Part shown: positions 1 through 10,846 of the stretch, one piece after another
Layout of the letters: each line of letters begins with the position of its first letter
How positions within the stretch are numbered: the stretch's first letter is position 1
Source of the DNA: Azadirachta indica
Taxonomy: Eukaryota > Streptophyta > Magnoliopsida > Sapindales > Meliaceae
Length of the DNA: 64,000 bases
Direction of reading: 5' to 3'
Assembly (NCBI GenBank): GCA_022749755.1
Contig: CM040445.1
Coordinates: forward strand, 8,205,182-8,269,181
Position numbers and translations under genes: made by a program
Notes under the pieces: generated by a model
Told to the model about the DNA's origin: nothing
Seen by the model: only the letters and a program-made list of their open reading frames with translations
Database searches by the model: none

Positions 1-619
1 TCTTTTGCCACAAGAGCATAATTTATTTCTAAATTTTATCATTACACCATTATTCTAGACATCATCATTGCATTTTGAAGTCATTGTAGATTACTAGTTT
101 TGGAATTGTAAGGTTGTTAGATGTGAGAAAATGGTATGTAGCTTATTGTTGATGAATTTGTGGGGTTGTGGATTGTGAGAAAATGGTGTGTAGCTTAGTG
201 TTTACTCGTTTGTGAGATTATGGTTATAAGAAAATGGTGTTTAGAAAACTATATTGTTGGCTTATGGGGTTGTGTATACTACCATAGTGAGCTTACTCTT
301 GCTAAGCAAAATTTTTATGAATTTAATTATGTAGAGAATAATATGTATACAGCCATAATGCTAGTATAAGTTTGCAAATGCTAATAGGGTGTTTATATAG
401 GCTAACTTTTTAACCGTTGCAGATGAGAATGATAACATTTTTCCATCTCTAATTACTAAAAAATGAATTTGAGTGTTGCTTTATATAGGGTTAATAATAC
501 AATTTCATTAGTTTATTTTTTTATTTTCTTCTTCCTTATTGGCTGCTAATCTTGCTTAAAGGGCCCACCATTATGACATAAGACCCATTCACTGTCAATT
601 GGGACCTATTTCAATTCTC

Positions 620-778
620 AAACTTCTAACCATGGGTATTATCGTCATTTATCCTGAAATAGTGTTTTTATTCGTTAATGAAAGTAATAATTGGATATAA
701 CGGGGTAATTTTGAAAACTCAGGGAGGTATTGAGGTATTTTTCAAAACATGAAGAGGGTATCAAGAATTTTCCCTAGA
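620..778. mobile_element. Right terminus of a MULE-like element (fragment)
   Basis: The segment ends in the sort of text seen at the ends of other TIR elements here: low-complexity AT blocks with phrases such as GGGTAATTTTGAAAACTC, ending in TTTTCCC near 776. Reverse-complemented it begins GGGAAAATTC, like the GGGAGAATG ends found elsewhere in this window. It abuts the broken reverse-transcriptase coding of the gypsy element at about 800, so it probably inserted into, or was joined by deletion to, that element. No matching left arm is visible; it may lie before base 1. Bases 1-600 show nothing else I can name. Confidence 0.35.
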
Positions 779-809
779 CACAATATATCTGCTATTAAAG
801 GATTCACTA

Positions 810-1130
810 GATAAGGTGGATTTACCAAATAAGTCTTTAATTCCTGAAAGCTTGCTTCGTATTCTTCCATCCACCTCATTTCTTCCCCTTTTTCATAACT
901 TGAAAAAGTTGAAAAGATCTGTCAGTAACTTAGAAATAAATCTGTTTAGTACGACTGACCTCTCTATTAAACCTTGCATTTCTTTCAATGTTGTCAGAGA
1001 TTTCATGTTCCAAATGGCCTAAACCTTTTGAGGATTTGCCTCTATTCCACGCTCACTGACTATGAATCCTAGAAACTTCCCAAACCTAACTCTAAATGCA
1101 TGTTTTTCCATGACTTTCTACTGTTCAGCA
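810..1130 (-). pseudogene. Reverse transcriptase C-terminal fragment (gypsy)
   Basis: The minus-strand translation contains HAFRVRFGKFLGFIVSERG, followed by IEANPQKV, a stop, AIWNMKSLTTLKEMQGL and then LNRFISK. This is the end of the gypsy RT palm/thumb and the lead-in to RNase H. The usual form is FLGF(I/M)VS.RGIEANPEKI, then LTGR..ALNRFISK. Several in-frame stops are present, for example after QKV. The catalytic YxDD region is not present; a deletion has removed it. Sure of the family, not of exact borders. Confidence 0.8.
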
Positions 1131-1284
1131 TCTTCCTTGTCTACCTCTCTAACATATTGTGTTGTTATACAGTAAAACCTTTTATAAGAGACTGCAAAAC
1201 ATGTTAGAGCTACTCTTTGATCACCACGCATTACACTGATTCCTTCACCTGCTCTAAATTTGAGTTTCAACTAATGTATGCTCT

Positions 1285-1728
1285 TTACCTCGTCGTTTCC
1301 CTCAAGAAAAGTCTTTTGAAGATCATAGTGTATGGCATTTTAAGATCTACAACTTGAAATTTAATCATTATGGTCTTCTGATACGATTTGTCTCTCACAG
1401 TTAGTGGTAGCTAAACTAAGCCCAATGAGAATATGCAGAAGTCTACAAACCCATACAACATTGTGTCCATAGGTTCCATTTTCAAAATTTCAATCTTCAA
1501 GTAATCTAAGGTCTCTTTGAATATTATATCAGCTAAGCTCTCAAAGTCCACTAGAGCCTTACTAACTTTCGCTAAACCATTCTCCAAGGTCACCACCAAT
1601 GCATCGTCATGAGAATAATTAACTCCCACTTTATCTTTATCTGTAAATATAATTGGAATTGATGCCAACCTTGGCTTTTTCTCTGCTCTAACATTCATCA
1701 TATGTTGGATCGCTGAAGCATTTAGCAA
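1285..1728 (-). pseudogene. Retroviral-type aspartic protease domain (gypsy)
   Basis: An open stretch of 105 codons (1728-1411) gives IIFTDKDKVGVNYSHDDALV, then LVDFESLADIIF, and LYGF. This matches the gypsy protease segment that normally reads I.FT..D..G...PHDDALV and then LVD.GSSADI.F. The active-site DTG/DSG-type motif is D-F-E-S here, so the catalytic glycine is lost. After a stop the similarity continues to about 1285 with MIKFQVVDL and MPYTMIF. The start is not a true initiation site, because the domain belongs to a polyprotein. Confidence 0.8.
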
Positions 1729-2399
1729 GGAATATTTTCAATAATTCTTTCTAGCATTATTAGAATTCATTGCTAATGTTGGTCCTTCTGAGATCATTAT
1801 ACTCCTGTGAATCAAATCTTCCAACCCTAACAATCTCTACTCAGAACCTTCCCTCTTTTTGGTACTCTCACCCTATATCAATCCAAGTAACTATTTCGCA
1901 CCAAGATTTCCATTTGCTTCTTCAAGTCCAAACAACATTAATCAGTTAATGCTCATGATCTTGATAAAATGCACATCTTCTTTCTCTATCACGAGTATTC
2001 GAGGCTGACCTCAAAGGACGCGGTCCTGGTAACAAACCTAAATCCTTAATTTCCTTAAAAATTTCAAATAAGGCCGTTTTTAGCTTAGTAAACTTTTTTC
2101 TGTCCTACACTTAAATAACTCTTTTAACTCCCTCCCTAGGTGAGGGAGGTAACTTCTTTCGCTGATCAATTCTTTCTTCGTGCTTTAGGCGCTAGAACCC
2201 ACAATCAACCCTTTGTTTAGATTTTTCATTATACCAAAAGCATTGGAAATCCTTATCCTTCCCCTAGATAGGTCTAAGATCAAGTCTCTATACATCTCTT
2301 ATATTTCTCTTATCCTCAGGTCTTGAACTCTGCCCTCTATCCCCTAAGCCTTCTAATTTCTCTTCTTTCTTCTTTAATTACATTCGATCTTCGATTTCA

Positions 2400-3507
2400 A
2401 TCTCATCAAAAATCTCCTTTCGCCTATTCATATGTAGTCATAGTTTATTTGTGAATTGTAAACCATCCTCTATCTACCTGTAGCCTCTTCTTTAGGTCTT
2501 CCAACACCAGTAGGTGGGTAAATGCCCCCCAAGTCCATGACTTCCTTATAACACCTCTTTATGAAACTCTTCAAAGTTTTTTCCTTTCCTTGTTTTAGTA
2601 ACAACAATGAATTAGGATTCTTTGCTGTAACTACTGCCCCCTGAACTCATTAACAAATTTTTCGCAGAGTTGATCAAAACTTTTCACATTCCTTAGCTTT
2701 AGATTTTTATACCATTTTTTCTCCTGCCCTTTTAAAGTCAAGGAAAATAAATGGCATATTTGTAACTCTGTCAAACCCTAGATCATCATCATCTCCCTGA
2801 AAAAATAATATGCAATGTTGGGTCCATTTTCCCCTTGTATGGTATGATCTATGACATTTTAAAACTTTTATGGTGATACTAATTCTTGAGTTTCATTGGA
2901 AAATGGAGGCTTGAGAAAAAATGTCAGTCCTTTAGGCTGATTTCCATTATGTCGTTGATCTTTTTCCCTCTAAGCCCATAACTCTTTAGTAAACTTCTGA
3001 ATTCTTTCCTTCTTCTCTTTTTTGCTCAACACCTAATCAACTACAGGTTCAGCTAAGTCTTGTGTTTGCTCCACAAAGATTTTCTCCTGGTCCTTTCTAC
3101 TCTTCCAGTTCATATGTCTACTAAACTCATGATATGTTTAGATCTTTTTTTACTTCGATTTTCGCCACGTTGAACACAAGATAATCTTTGCTCTAGTCCC
3201 TCCTAGATCCGCAAAGGTGCACCATTATTTTAGCCTTTGCGCACATGTTTTTGAACTCGAGCTTTTTCTTTTGAGCAAATGTGTACCTCTTTTTGTTGTG
3301 ATTATTCTGCTCTTGTAGCTCACTCCCTGACCTACCCTGTAGGGGTAGTTCTATACATTCAACCCATCGTGGGGTAACACTTTCTTCATTCCCTAGCAAT
3401 TCCAAACTCTTTGGGATTTGTCTATTAACCAATCCTTCCCTAATCATCCTCTTTAAACCCTCAATTCCTTTTTTGAGCATCCTTGTCTTATTTTCTAACG
3501 CCTTCAA
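2400..3507 (-). pseudogene. Gag polyprotein remnant (gypsy)
   Basis: The clearest part is at about 2760-2635, where the minus strand reads MCHLFSLTLKG-like sequence, then KKWYKNLK and VKSFDQLCEKFVNEF. This is the conserved gag core (F..TLKG.A..WY..L....I.SFD.L...FV..F). Upstream, an open stretch of 104 codons (3507-3193) has no recognisable catalytic motif and lies where the gag N-terminus would be. Between these, frames are broken. No zinc knuckle could be read with confidence in the 2000-2400 interval. Confidence 0.7.
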
Positions 3508-3820
3508 CTATTTATCTTTCTTTACATTTTGCTGTTCACTTCTCTGCAACCTCTGCACAATTTGAATTGTATCCACATTCCCGATTTATACTGTTGTTTG
3601 TCCTCGAGATTGTTACAATGAAGTTAGTTGAAAATTTGAGTCCAACAAATCTTCTTTATGAATCGTTTCTATCGGGCGTCTCCTGGTAACTTGTCGTTCC
3701 TTGCTTGTTGCCATTGTTATTTCTTTCAATAATTAAGATTGTATGGCTTTTTGAATGTTTCTTACAAACGGCCCTAGATCTTGATATTGAATTCCACAGC
3801 TTCAATACCTAACGCCAAAA

Positions 3821-4264
3821 TGTGAATATCTTAGTGCAATTCCCCATTTTCTAGCTTGAATTTCCTGCAAAACAAAACAATGATCAAAGGGAGCTAGCTT
3901 GCCCCGTGAGAACCCTTCAATACTTAAGTCAAAAACATGGGTTCTTTTTAATTAGTAATCATAGAGAAATTTTGGTAGAGTTTCAATACTTTTATAAGAA
4001 TTATGTACCTTTTCCCACAACTTACCTTCCTTTTATAGAGATCTAAATAAGGCTACTTTTGAAGCATCCCCTAAGAGTTTTAGTGAAAGCTATCCTTCTA
4101 AGGACCTCTAATGGTCATACTGAGTTTGTATCTAAAACAATAACTAAATCCTCATAATTGAGCAATAATTAACAATTATTAGTTTGAAGCTTACTGGAGT
4201 TATGATCTTGCATTCATCTTTCTGGTGTCGTTCTCTAATCTGAATAGATTTTTTTCATATAACA
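3821..4264 (-). repeat. Candidate LTR of the gypsy element
   Basis: The plus strand here starts TGTGAATATC and ends CATATAACA, so the 444-bp block has TGT...ACA termini as LTRs do. It lies just upstream of gag. The element-side border is followed (minus strand) by TTTTGGCGTTAGG, where a primer-binding site is expected, though I cannot assign a tRNA. The second LTR is missing, so identity cannot be checked inside the window. Confidence 0.45.
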
Positions 4265-4550
4265 CCTGGCCTGGTGCTGAGCTAAGGAGCAATACCCCCC
4301 ACCAAACTTCTACCCAACAAAACTTCTACCTAACAATTATATTATTTGTATAACATAAGTCTTTAATCAATGTCATAATTGCAATATCATGCGCATTTAT
4401 TAACATAATTCCTCTTAAACAGTTATAATTCTCATTTATTTACTCTCAATTAATGCCAATCCAAATTAAACTTCTCCAAGCTACACTAAACATGATAGTT
4501 GATCTGATAAGAATTCACCTGATCTGACCAGAATCTGTACGAACACAAAA

Positions 4551-6310
4551 TTGACTTTCTTGGGCGTAGGTCATCTCCCCAATAATTATTACATGAATCA
4601 TTTTGCAGAAAAACATAACCATCTTTTGGTAACGCAAGAATGTGCTCACATGTTACCCTCCCAAAGAAAACTGTCGGTTTGTCAAGCAATTGAAGTAAAT
4701 TTGGCTGAAAAATCTAGTGTTGCACTTAAGTTTACATATAAGTTTATGGGTAGGCAAGTGGGTGGAAGAGAGTCTCTTAAATACATAAAACTTGATCAGA
4801 AAAATTACCTTAGATCAAAGAGACAAAAAATATGGCATATGGAGAAGCTAGATGTCTATTGAAATAGTTTTCAGATTAAACTCTAAAAAATTCATCATTT
4901 TTTTTTATTCTATGCAATTAGACAATGAGGAACATATCACAAATATGTTTTTGGTAGATGCTAGAATGATAATCGATTATGATCAATTAAGGGATGTTGT
5001 TAGTTTTAATATGACTTACAAAATTAACAAAGCAAGTTAACCATTTTTATATTTGTTGGGTTTGATCATTATCAAGAGAACGTGATATTTGGAGCAGCTT
5101 TGATGTGTGATGAGATTGTTAATTCATTTATATGGTTTTAGAAACATTTTTGCAAGCAATATCTTTTAAAGTTCTAAAACTATTTTTTACGGATCAAGAT
5201 GCAACAATGGCAAAGGCTATTTTACATGTAATGCCTAATACATATCATAGACTTTTTACTTGGCATATAATACAAAATGCCTTAAAGCATGTAAATTGTG
5301 TCTTTATAGGTCCTGGATGGGTGAAAAGTATTTTATCAAAGTTCATTAATTTTATTGAAGAAGAAAATGAATTTTTAACTGTTTGGAGTAATATGCTTCA
5401 TGAATACAATGTGCATGATAATAATTAGTTAAAAAGTATATTTGAGTTCAGAAAAAAATGGGTTACATATATATTAGGCGAGCATGGTCTGGAATAAAAA
5501 GTACAGAACTCAATGAAAGCTTTAATTGTATTCTAAAGGACTATTTAAAGTCAAATGTTAATATGGCACAATTTTTTATGTACTTTGAAAGAATGGTCAA
5601 TGATAAGTGGTATAAAGAATTAGAAGCAAAATATGTTTTGTGTTATTGATTGGTGAAACCTAAAATCTTAGTTAAGTTGTTGATTCAAGCAAGGAAAATT
5701 TACACAAAATAATATTTCAAGGGTTTGAACAACTTGAAGAGGCGATTAATTTGTGTATAACAAATTATGTTTGAGATGGCGAATGCTCTTTTTATATAAT
5801 AATTATATATGATCATTATAAAGAGCAACATGTTAAAAGGGAGGTTAACAATGCATTATGTTGCATTTGTGGAATGTTTGAAATGAAGGGGATAATATGT
5901 AGTCACATAATTAAGGTTCTTAGAGAAGCCATCAACATAGAAGAAATTCTTGAGCAATATATTTTGAAAAGGTAGATAAAACAAGCAAAGGCAAAATGTG
6001 TGCAAGATTCTTTTGGGTGTGAAATCCAAGTTGATCCTAAGTTGCAACAAACATGTAGATATAGAATTTTGTGTTCTATTTTCACTAAAATAGCAAGTAC
6101 GGCCTCAAACTGATAAAATTGATTGAACGTGTTTTATGTTAAGAAATGGATGGTATATGCAAAAACAAGATCATGATCAATTGTCTTTGGAAGAACCTAA
6201 AAAAAATTTTGATGGGGGATTTATGCAAGATGGTATTATCGTCCAAGCAAAGGGATTAAGAAGAAAGAAACATCAAATCCTCTATCAAACTCCTAACAAA
6301 ATCAGGTAGT
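4551..6310 (+). pseudogene. FAR1/FHY3-type Mutator transposase, degenerate
   Basis: Consecutive plus-strand frames rebuild the order of a FAR1/Jittery-class MULE transposase. First come EKHNHLLV and MLPSQRKLS, then MGRQVGG and KNYLRSKRQ. Then QLDNEEHITNMFLVDARM (about 4915), DVVSFNMTY (about 4995), FFTDQDATMAKAI (about 5185) and TWHIIQNALKH (about 5260). Last come STELNESFN-like text (about 5500) and a SWIM-type finger, LCCICGMFEMKGIICSHIIK (about 5850). At least four frame changes or stops separate these pieces (near 4860, 5040, 5430, 5650 and 5970). The Asp normally in FDxTY is Asn (SFNMTY). The N-terminal FAR1 DNA-binding domain is missing. The C-terminal tail AKGLRRKK near 6255 also fits the family. 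A domesticated FAR1-related gene is unlikely given the breaks. No TIRs were found. Confidence 0.85.
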
Positions 6311-8290
6311 TCTTAAAAAATAATTAAAAAGTTAATATTGTTAGTTACAAGCATTTAATTATAATAACTATGTAAATTAACTTTTGTGTATGATGTACAG
6401 ACATCTACAATTTTGCTTGATATAAGAAATCAAATTCCTTATTCATCATTGACATATTATCCTTATTCCGCAAGTAAATTTTTTTATTATTATTGAAAAA
6501 TATATTTATCAATTATTTTGATATAAATTTTTTTGTTAGCAGTCAGTTTGACAAAGTTGCAACGAGCTTAATTCAATTCCCAATTCATTACCATTGATGC
6601 AACAAGAAGAATATCGACAAACAAGCATTCAACAATTATTTCAACAAAATAGCATAATATTTCATTTGTATTGCAAGAGTCACTATTGAGTAACACTACT
6701 TCAGCTTAATGAATTTTGAGCGATTCATCTACTGTTGTTGATTGCTTCTGCTATTGATGGATTAAGTTTCAGTTGTTGGGTTTATTGCTTCAATAGGTGA
6801 TTCCTTGTTGTTTTGTTCACATCCTCGGATGTTGGTGCTACTACCTACCTTCTTATAGTTCTTGGTTGTATCTTTCTTAATGGTTTCCGTAATTTCTTGT
6901 GGTTTTTGTGTATTGTCAACTATCAATTGGAATTTCCAATTTTAATATAAATATTCATTGGCTGAAATATTCCATGATTGTTGAAACTTTAACAGTGGTT
7001 TTTTATGAGAAGGAGTTTGCCTGTGGCATCATTATAGGCATTTAATGCCAGAGAATTACAATATTTCCCTTTATTTTTGGCTTCTGTACAATTAAAAAGG
7101 TAATTCATACTACTACAAATTACATTGCAAAGTATCTTTCTACTCAAATATTCTGGTGCACTTGGGTTTACTTTATTATTTTGCACTTTCTTCTTGATTA
7201 TGCTAATTATGACTAGTTATGACATTTTGTATAGAAAAGCTCAGGTTTCAACCAAAGAAAACTTACCAATTTATTGTAAGAGAAAATAAATTGACCAGGC
7301 TAGATAGTATTTTCAACTGAAAGAAACTTAGCACTTTATTCCAAGCACATTCAAAGGTTGTAATTTAGCCTTATAAAAGGTGTACAACATTCCAAAAAAA
7401 CTATAAGCAATCCCAGTATTACTAAGATTACAATAAATAGAAATACATCAATTTAACCTTACATCCTGATTTGTATTTTCAAAATCAACAACCTCAGCAT
7501 TCCAGATATAGTAACTCAACCTCAACATTCCACAATCTACAACCAATTCGCAGGCAAGCTGACATTAGATCCCAATATTTAGCACCACATTCTAAAATTC
7601 GTAGCTCATTTTATTTTTTCAGCGTCATATTTCAGATTTTGTAACTCAAACTTTAACACACGAAGTCATGATAATAAACAATTCAACCTTTATTAGAAAG
7701 AATTTAATTGTGAAATTGAAAAAAAAAAAAAAAAAGCTAAAAATTTGACTTAAAAAAGTGAAATAAAAGATGTAACAAAAAGATTGTTAAAAGTATTGGG
7801 TTTGTTTTTACCATCGACAGCTCACCAATAGACGTTGGTGCTTTGTTTTTTATGCCTCCATTTTTACAATGCAAAATATTAGTGAAATGATTGAAGCTAA
7901 CTCTGAACCTGGATCAATGAATTCCATAAGAGAAAAAGTTAATGAAATCAAGAAGAGAAAGAGGAATCCTTGAGGATTTGAAAAATGTAGTGACAAATTT
8001 GCAGCAAAAATTGAACAAAAAAGAAGAGAAGCGGGAAGGAGGCAAGATTTTGGCGAAAGAATATGAAGTAAAGAAATGAGGTTTAGATTTGGGAAAATGA
8101 CGAAACTGGTGTAATTTAATTTTGTTTTAATTTAATAATATGATAAATTTTTATATGGTAAATTTGGACTATTAATTAGTAAAAACTTTTACAATCTAAT
8201 CTCAATCGTTAATTTGTATCTTTCCCACATGTCACAAGATATTCAAAAGACAAGGATTAACAAGAAAAGGAAAGGATCCCTGCCTGAACA
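6311..8290. other. AT-rich spacer downstream of the FAR1-like element
   Basis: No gene is supported. There is a poly-A tract at about 7719-7735 and a short open stretch from about 7870 starting MQNISEMIEANSEPG that ends after some 34 codons. The stretch has no recognised domain; it could be transposon-derived. Confidence 0.4.
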
Positions 8291-8306
8291 AAAAATGTAT
8301 ATACGT

Positions 8307-8334
8307 ACACACACACACACATATATATATATAT
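8307..8334. repeat. (AC)n(AT)n microsatellite
   Basis: About seven AC units pass directly into about seven AT units. A second compound tract of the opposite composition, (GT)n(TA)n, lies 440 bp downstream. Confidence 0.95.
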
Positions 8335-8769
8335 AGACACCCACATTTAGTTGATGACTAAGTACACAAGTTGTAGTGAATAATATTATTCACAGTAAGT
8401 ATAGGTCTAAGATGAAGTAAAGCTCCAACAAGCAAAATAGCTTTAACACATATAGAAATTAGTCATTAAGTACGTAACGGTAAACTCCAAGTAATTGCAT
8501 GGAGTTGCTTGATGAGTGATTTAACTAATTCATTTTGATGATGAACATATGTAATTGTATGCTTTGCATCAATCTCTATCAATATATAATGGTCATCAAA
8601 TATTTAGAAGTAAACTCTGCAACGTCATCTAAATGCATAGCCTTAATTGAGTGATAGAAAATTATGTCATCAACTTGATAATCTATACAAGCAATCTAAT
8701 AAATGCAACATTAGGTATAGATAATAAACAAACATTGGATCATCAGGCAAATGCATCAATTAATTTCTA

Positions 8770-8770
<1 letters not shown>

Positions 8771-8804
<34 letters not shown>
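8771..8804. repeat. (GT)n(TA)n microsatellite
   Basis: Eight GT units followed by about nine TA units. It reads as a rough reverse complement of the tract at 8307-8334. Confidence 0.95.
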
Positions 8805-9398
8805 GAGTAGCTTATGTTTAATTTATTTGAGTAGCTTATATTTATAGGAAGTCTTATGATACACTTAATAAATCAAATTTGAATTTAAATAATGGTTCAA
8901 AGTAAACTAATACTTTTTTCAAATTGAAACAATATCTTATGCTGTTTCTTTCCTAATTTAAAATGTTTAGAAATAAAAAGTAATAAAGTAAGATATAATA
9001 GAAACTTTATTTCAAAAAATACTATAATCATCAAAATTCCTCCAATATAATGGGATAATGATATAAAAAATTGTTAGTTAATTTACAATTCAACTATGGC
9101 AAAAATTCTATCAACTTAATTTATAAAAAAGAATAAAAATACAAATAATACTCTAGCAAATTTTCATGGCACATTAAATTTGTTTGGTAAACTATATTTG
9201 CTCAAACAAAACTTTTAATAAAATTAAAAAATAAAAATTCATTTATATTTGATATTTTATTTATTACGGTGCTTATGATTATGGAATTATAAAATTGAAT
9301 AGAAATTAATATAAAATATAGTTGAGAGGTCAATTGTGTTTTTATTTTATATTAGAAAGGATCGTAGGATACCTTATTTTTTATTTACATTTATTAAA

Positions 9399-10846
9399 AG
9401 GAGAATGCTCATTATCCCCCTCATTTTTGAGCTAATGTCTTATTACACTCTTATATTTTCTTTAATATTTGTTGTGAATTTTAATAAACACAAGTGTACA
9501 TTATCGCTACAAGTAATATATGATAAGTTATATATCGTTCCCACGAAAATTGATTATTTTGTTAATTATCGAAGATAAGTAATCCTAAATTTATTTAAAA
9601 AATTCAATTAATGCTTAATTAATAAGAAATTGCAGAAAATTAAATTAACCTAACAAAGTAAAATTGTGAATTTTAATTGATTAAAATACTAGGGCAGTAA
9701 ATATCATCATAACTATTTAAATTTAATTCTTTCAGTTGTGTTGTTTCAATTTATTATGAATACTGACATAAAATTATCCTAATTTATTTGATAATCTTTC
9801 TCAAGATTTACCAAAAATATTTGCACATATTAATCAATTATATCTCTATATGAATCAAATTACAGGAAAGTTTATTAAAAACAGTGATAATTATTCTAAA
9901 TTCTGCATGAATTATGATAGTATATTTCTATTTAACATGTAATTCATAACATTCATTACCAGATCAAAACACATAAATCACTTCTCAGATTAATATAATT
10001 CACAAATCAATCAAATATTAGTCAAATATTCAAAAGCATTAAGCAAAATAATGAATGCTCAATATTGAATAATAAACCATAAACAACACAATTTTCTAGA
10101 AAATAAATGTTCTTAATTAGGTTACATCTTTACCCTAGTTCAGAAAATTTAGTTCCTCACTGAATAATGAAGAATTACACAAAAATTAAACATTATAAAC
10201 ATAAAAATACAAAAAAGAAGATTTGGAAGGAAATGATTCTAACTCTCTTCTTCCCTTTTCTGAAAAATAATTAATCTTCCTCCTCCTTTATGCTCCAAGT
10301 TAAGAGAAAAAACTAGAACACTTCCTCTTCTAGCTGTTATCTCCTTGTTTGAATCTCCAACTCTAAAACAATGGGTTATATTTATACTCTGTTTAAATTA
10401 AGGATTAGACTTTGAGCTTTATTTGGGCTTTTTGAAAAGAATGTAATTAGGTCATTTAACTTGGCCAAAATCTCTTCTTCAATTTTAATTAGCTGGAAAA
10501 TAAAATTCTTCTTCAATTTCTACAAATAAAAGCACAACAAATAACAATAAAAATAAACAAGTAAAAATGACTACATAATGTTAAGAATCCTTCTTAATAT
10601 TTTTATAGAAAAAGCACAAATATATATATAAATTGATATATCAATATCCCATCACCCCCTTAAGTTCTAATTTTACCCTTTAATATTTTAAATATTTTCA
10701 ATTTTATCATTTTGTAAACTAATTAAAATAAAAGGTAAAATAAAAAATTAAAAAAAAAAGAGTTAGGGGGATAATGAGGTATTAGAAAAAATATAAGGGT
10801 AATGGGGTGTTAGCTAAAAAATGAGGAGGACAATAGGCTTTCTTCC
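9399..10846. mobile_element. Non-autonomous MULE-type TIR element, 1.45 kb
   Basis: The left end (AGGAGAATGCTCATTATCCC) and the reverse complement of the right end (GGAAGAAAGCCTATTGTCCT) align without gaps over the first 40 or so bases. They then continue, with differences, for about 60 bp. The element is flanked by a perfect 9-bp direct repeat TTTATTAAA (9390-9398 and 10847-10855), the duplication length of the Mutator superfamily. No coding capacity is seen. Most of the interior (about 9480-10640) looks like a separate non-coding repeat: it has the phrases CACAAGTGTACATTATCGC and TATCGTTCCCACG near one end. I believe this motif recurs in plant genomes, but I cannot name its class. Confidence 0.85.

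Larger units (their letters stand above)
800..4264 (-). mobile_element. Degenerate Ty3/gypsy LTR retrotransposon
   Basis: Read on the minus strand, the order is LTR (4264-3821), gag (about 3500-2500), protease (about 1730-1280) and a 3' piece of reverse transcriptase (about 1130-800). The order and motifs are those of a Ty3/gypsy polyprotein. All frames are broken by stops and frameshifts. The N-terminal half of reverse transcriptase is missing: the post-protease motif RGDQRVA near 1230 is followed almost at once by the RT C-terminal motif KFLGFIVSERGIEANP. RNase H, integrase and the 3' LTR are absent, so the element is internally deleted and truncated. It is not capable of coding for its own movement. 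Confidence 0.8.

Noticed and set aside
4551..6310. A functional FAR1-related transcription factor gene
   Set aside because: Several stops and frame changes, a missing N-terminal DNA-binding domain and a lost catalytic Asp show a decayed transposase.
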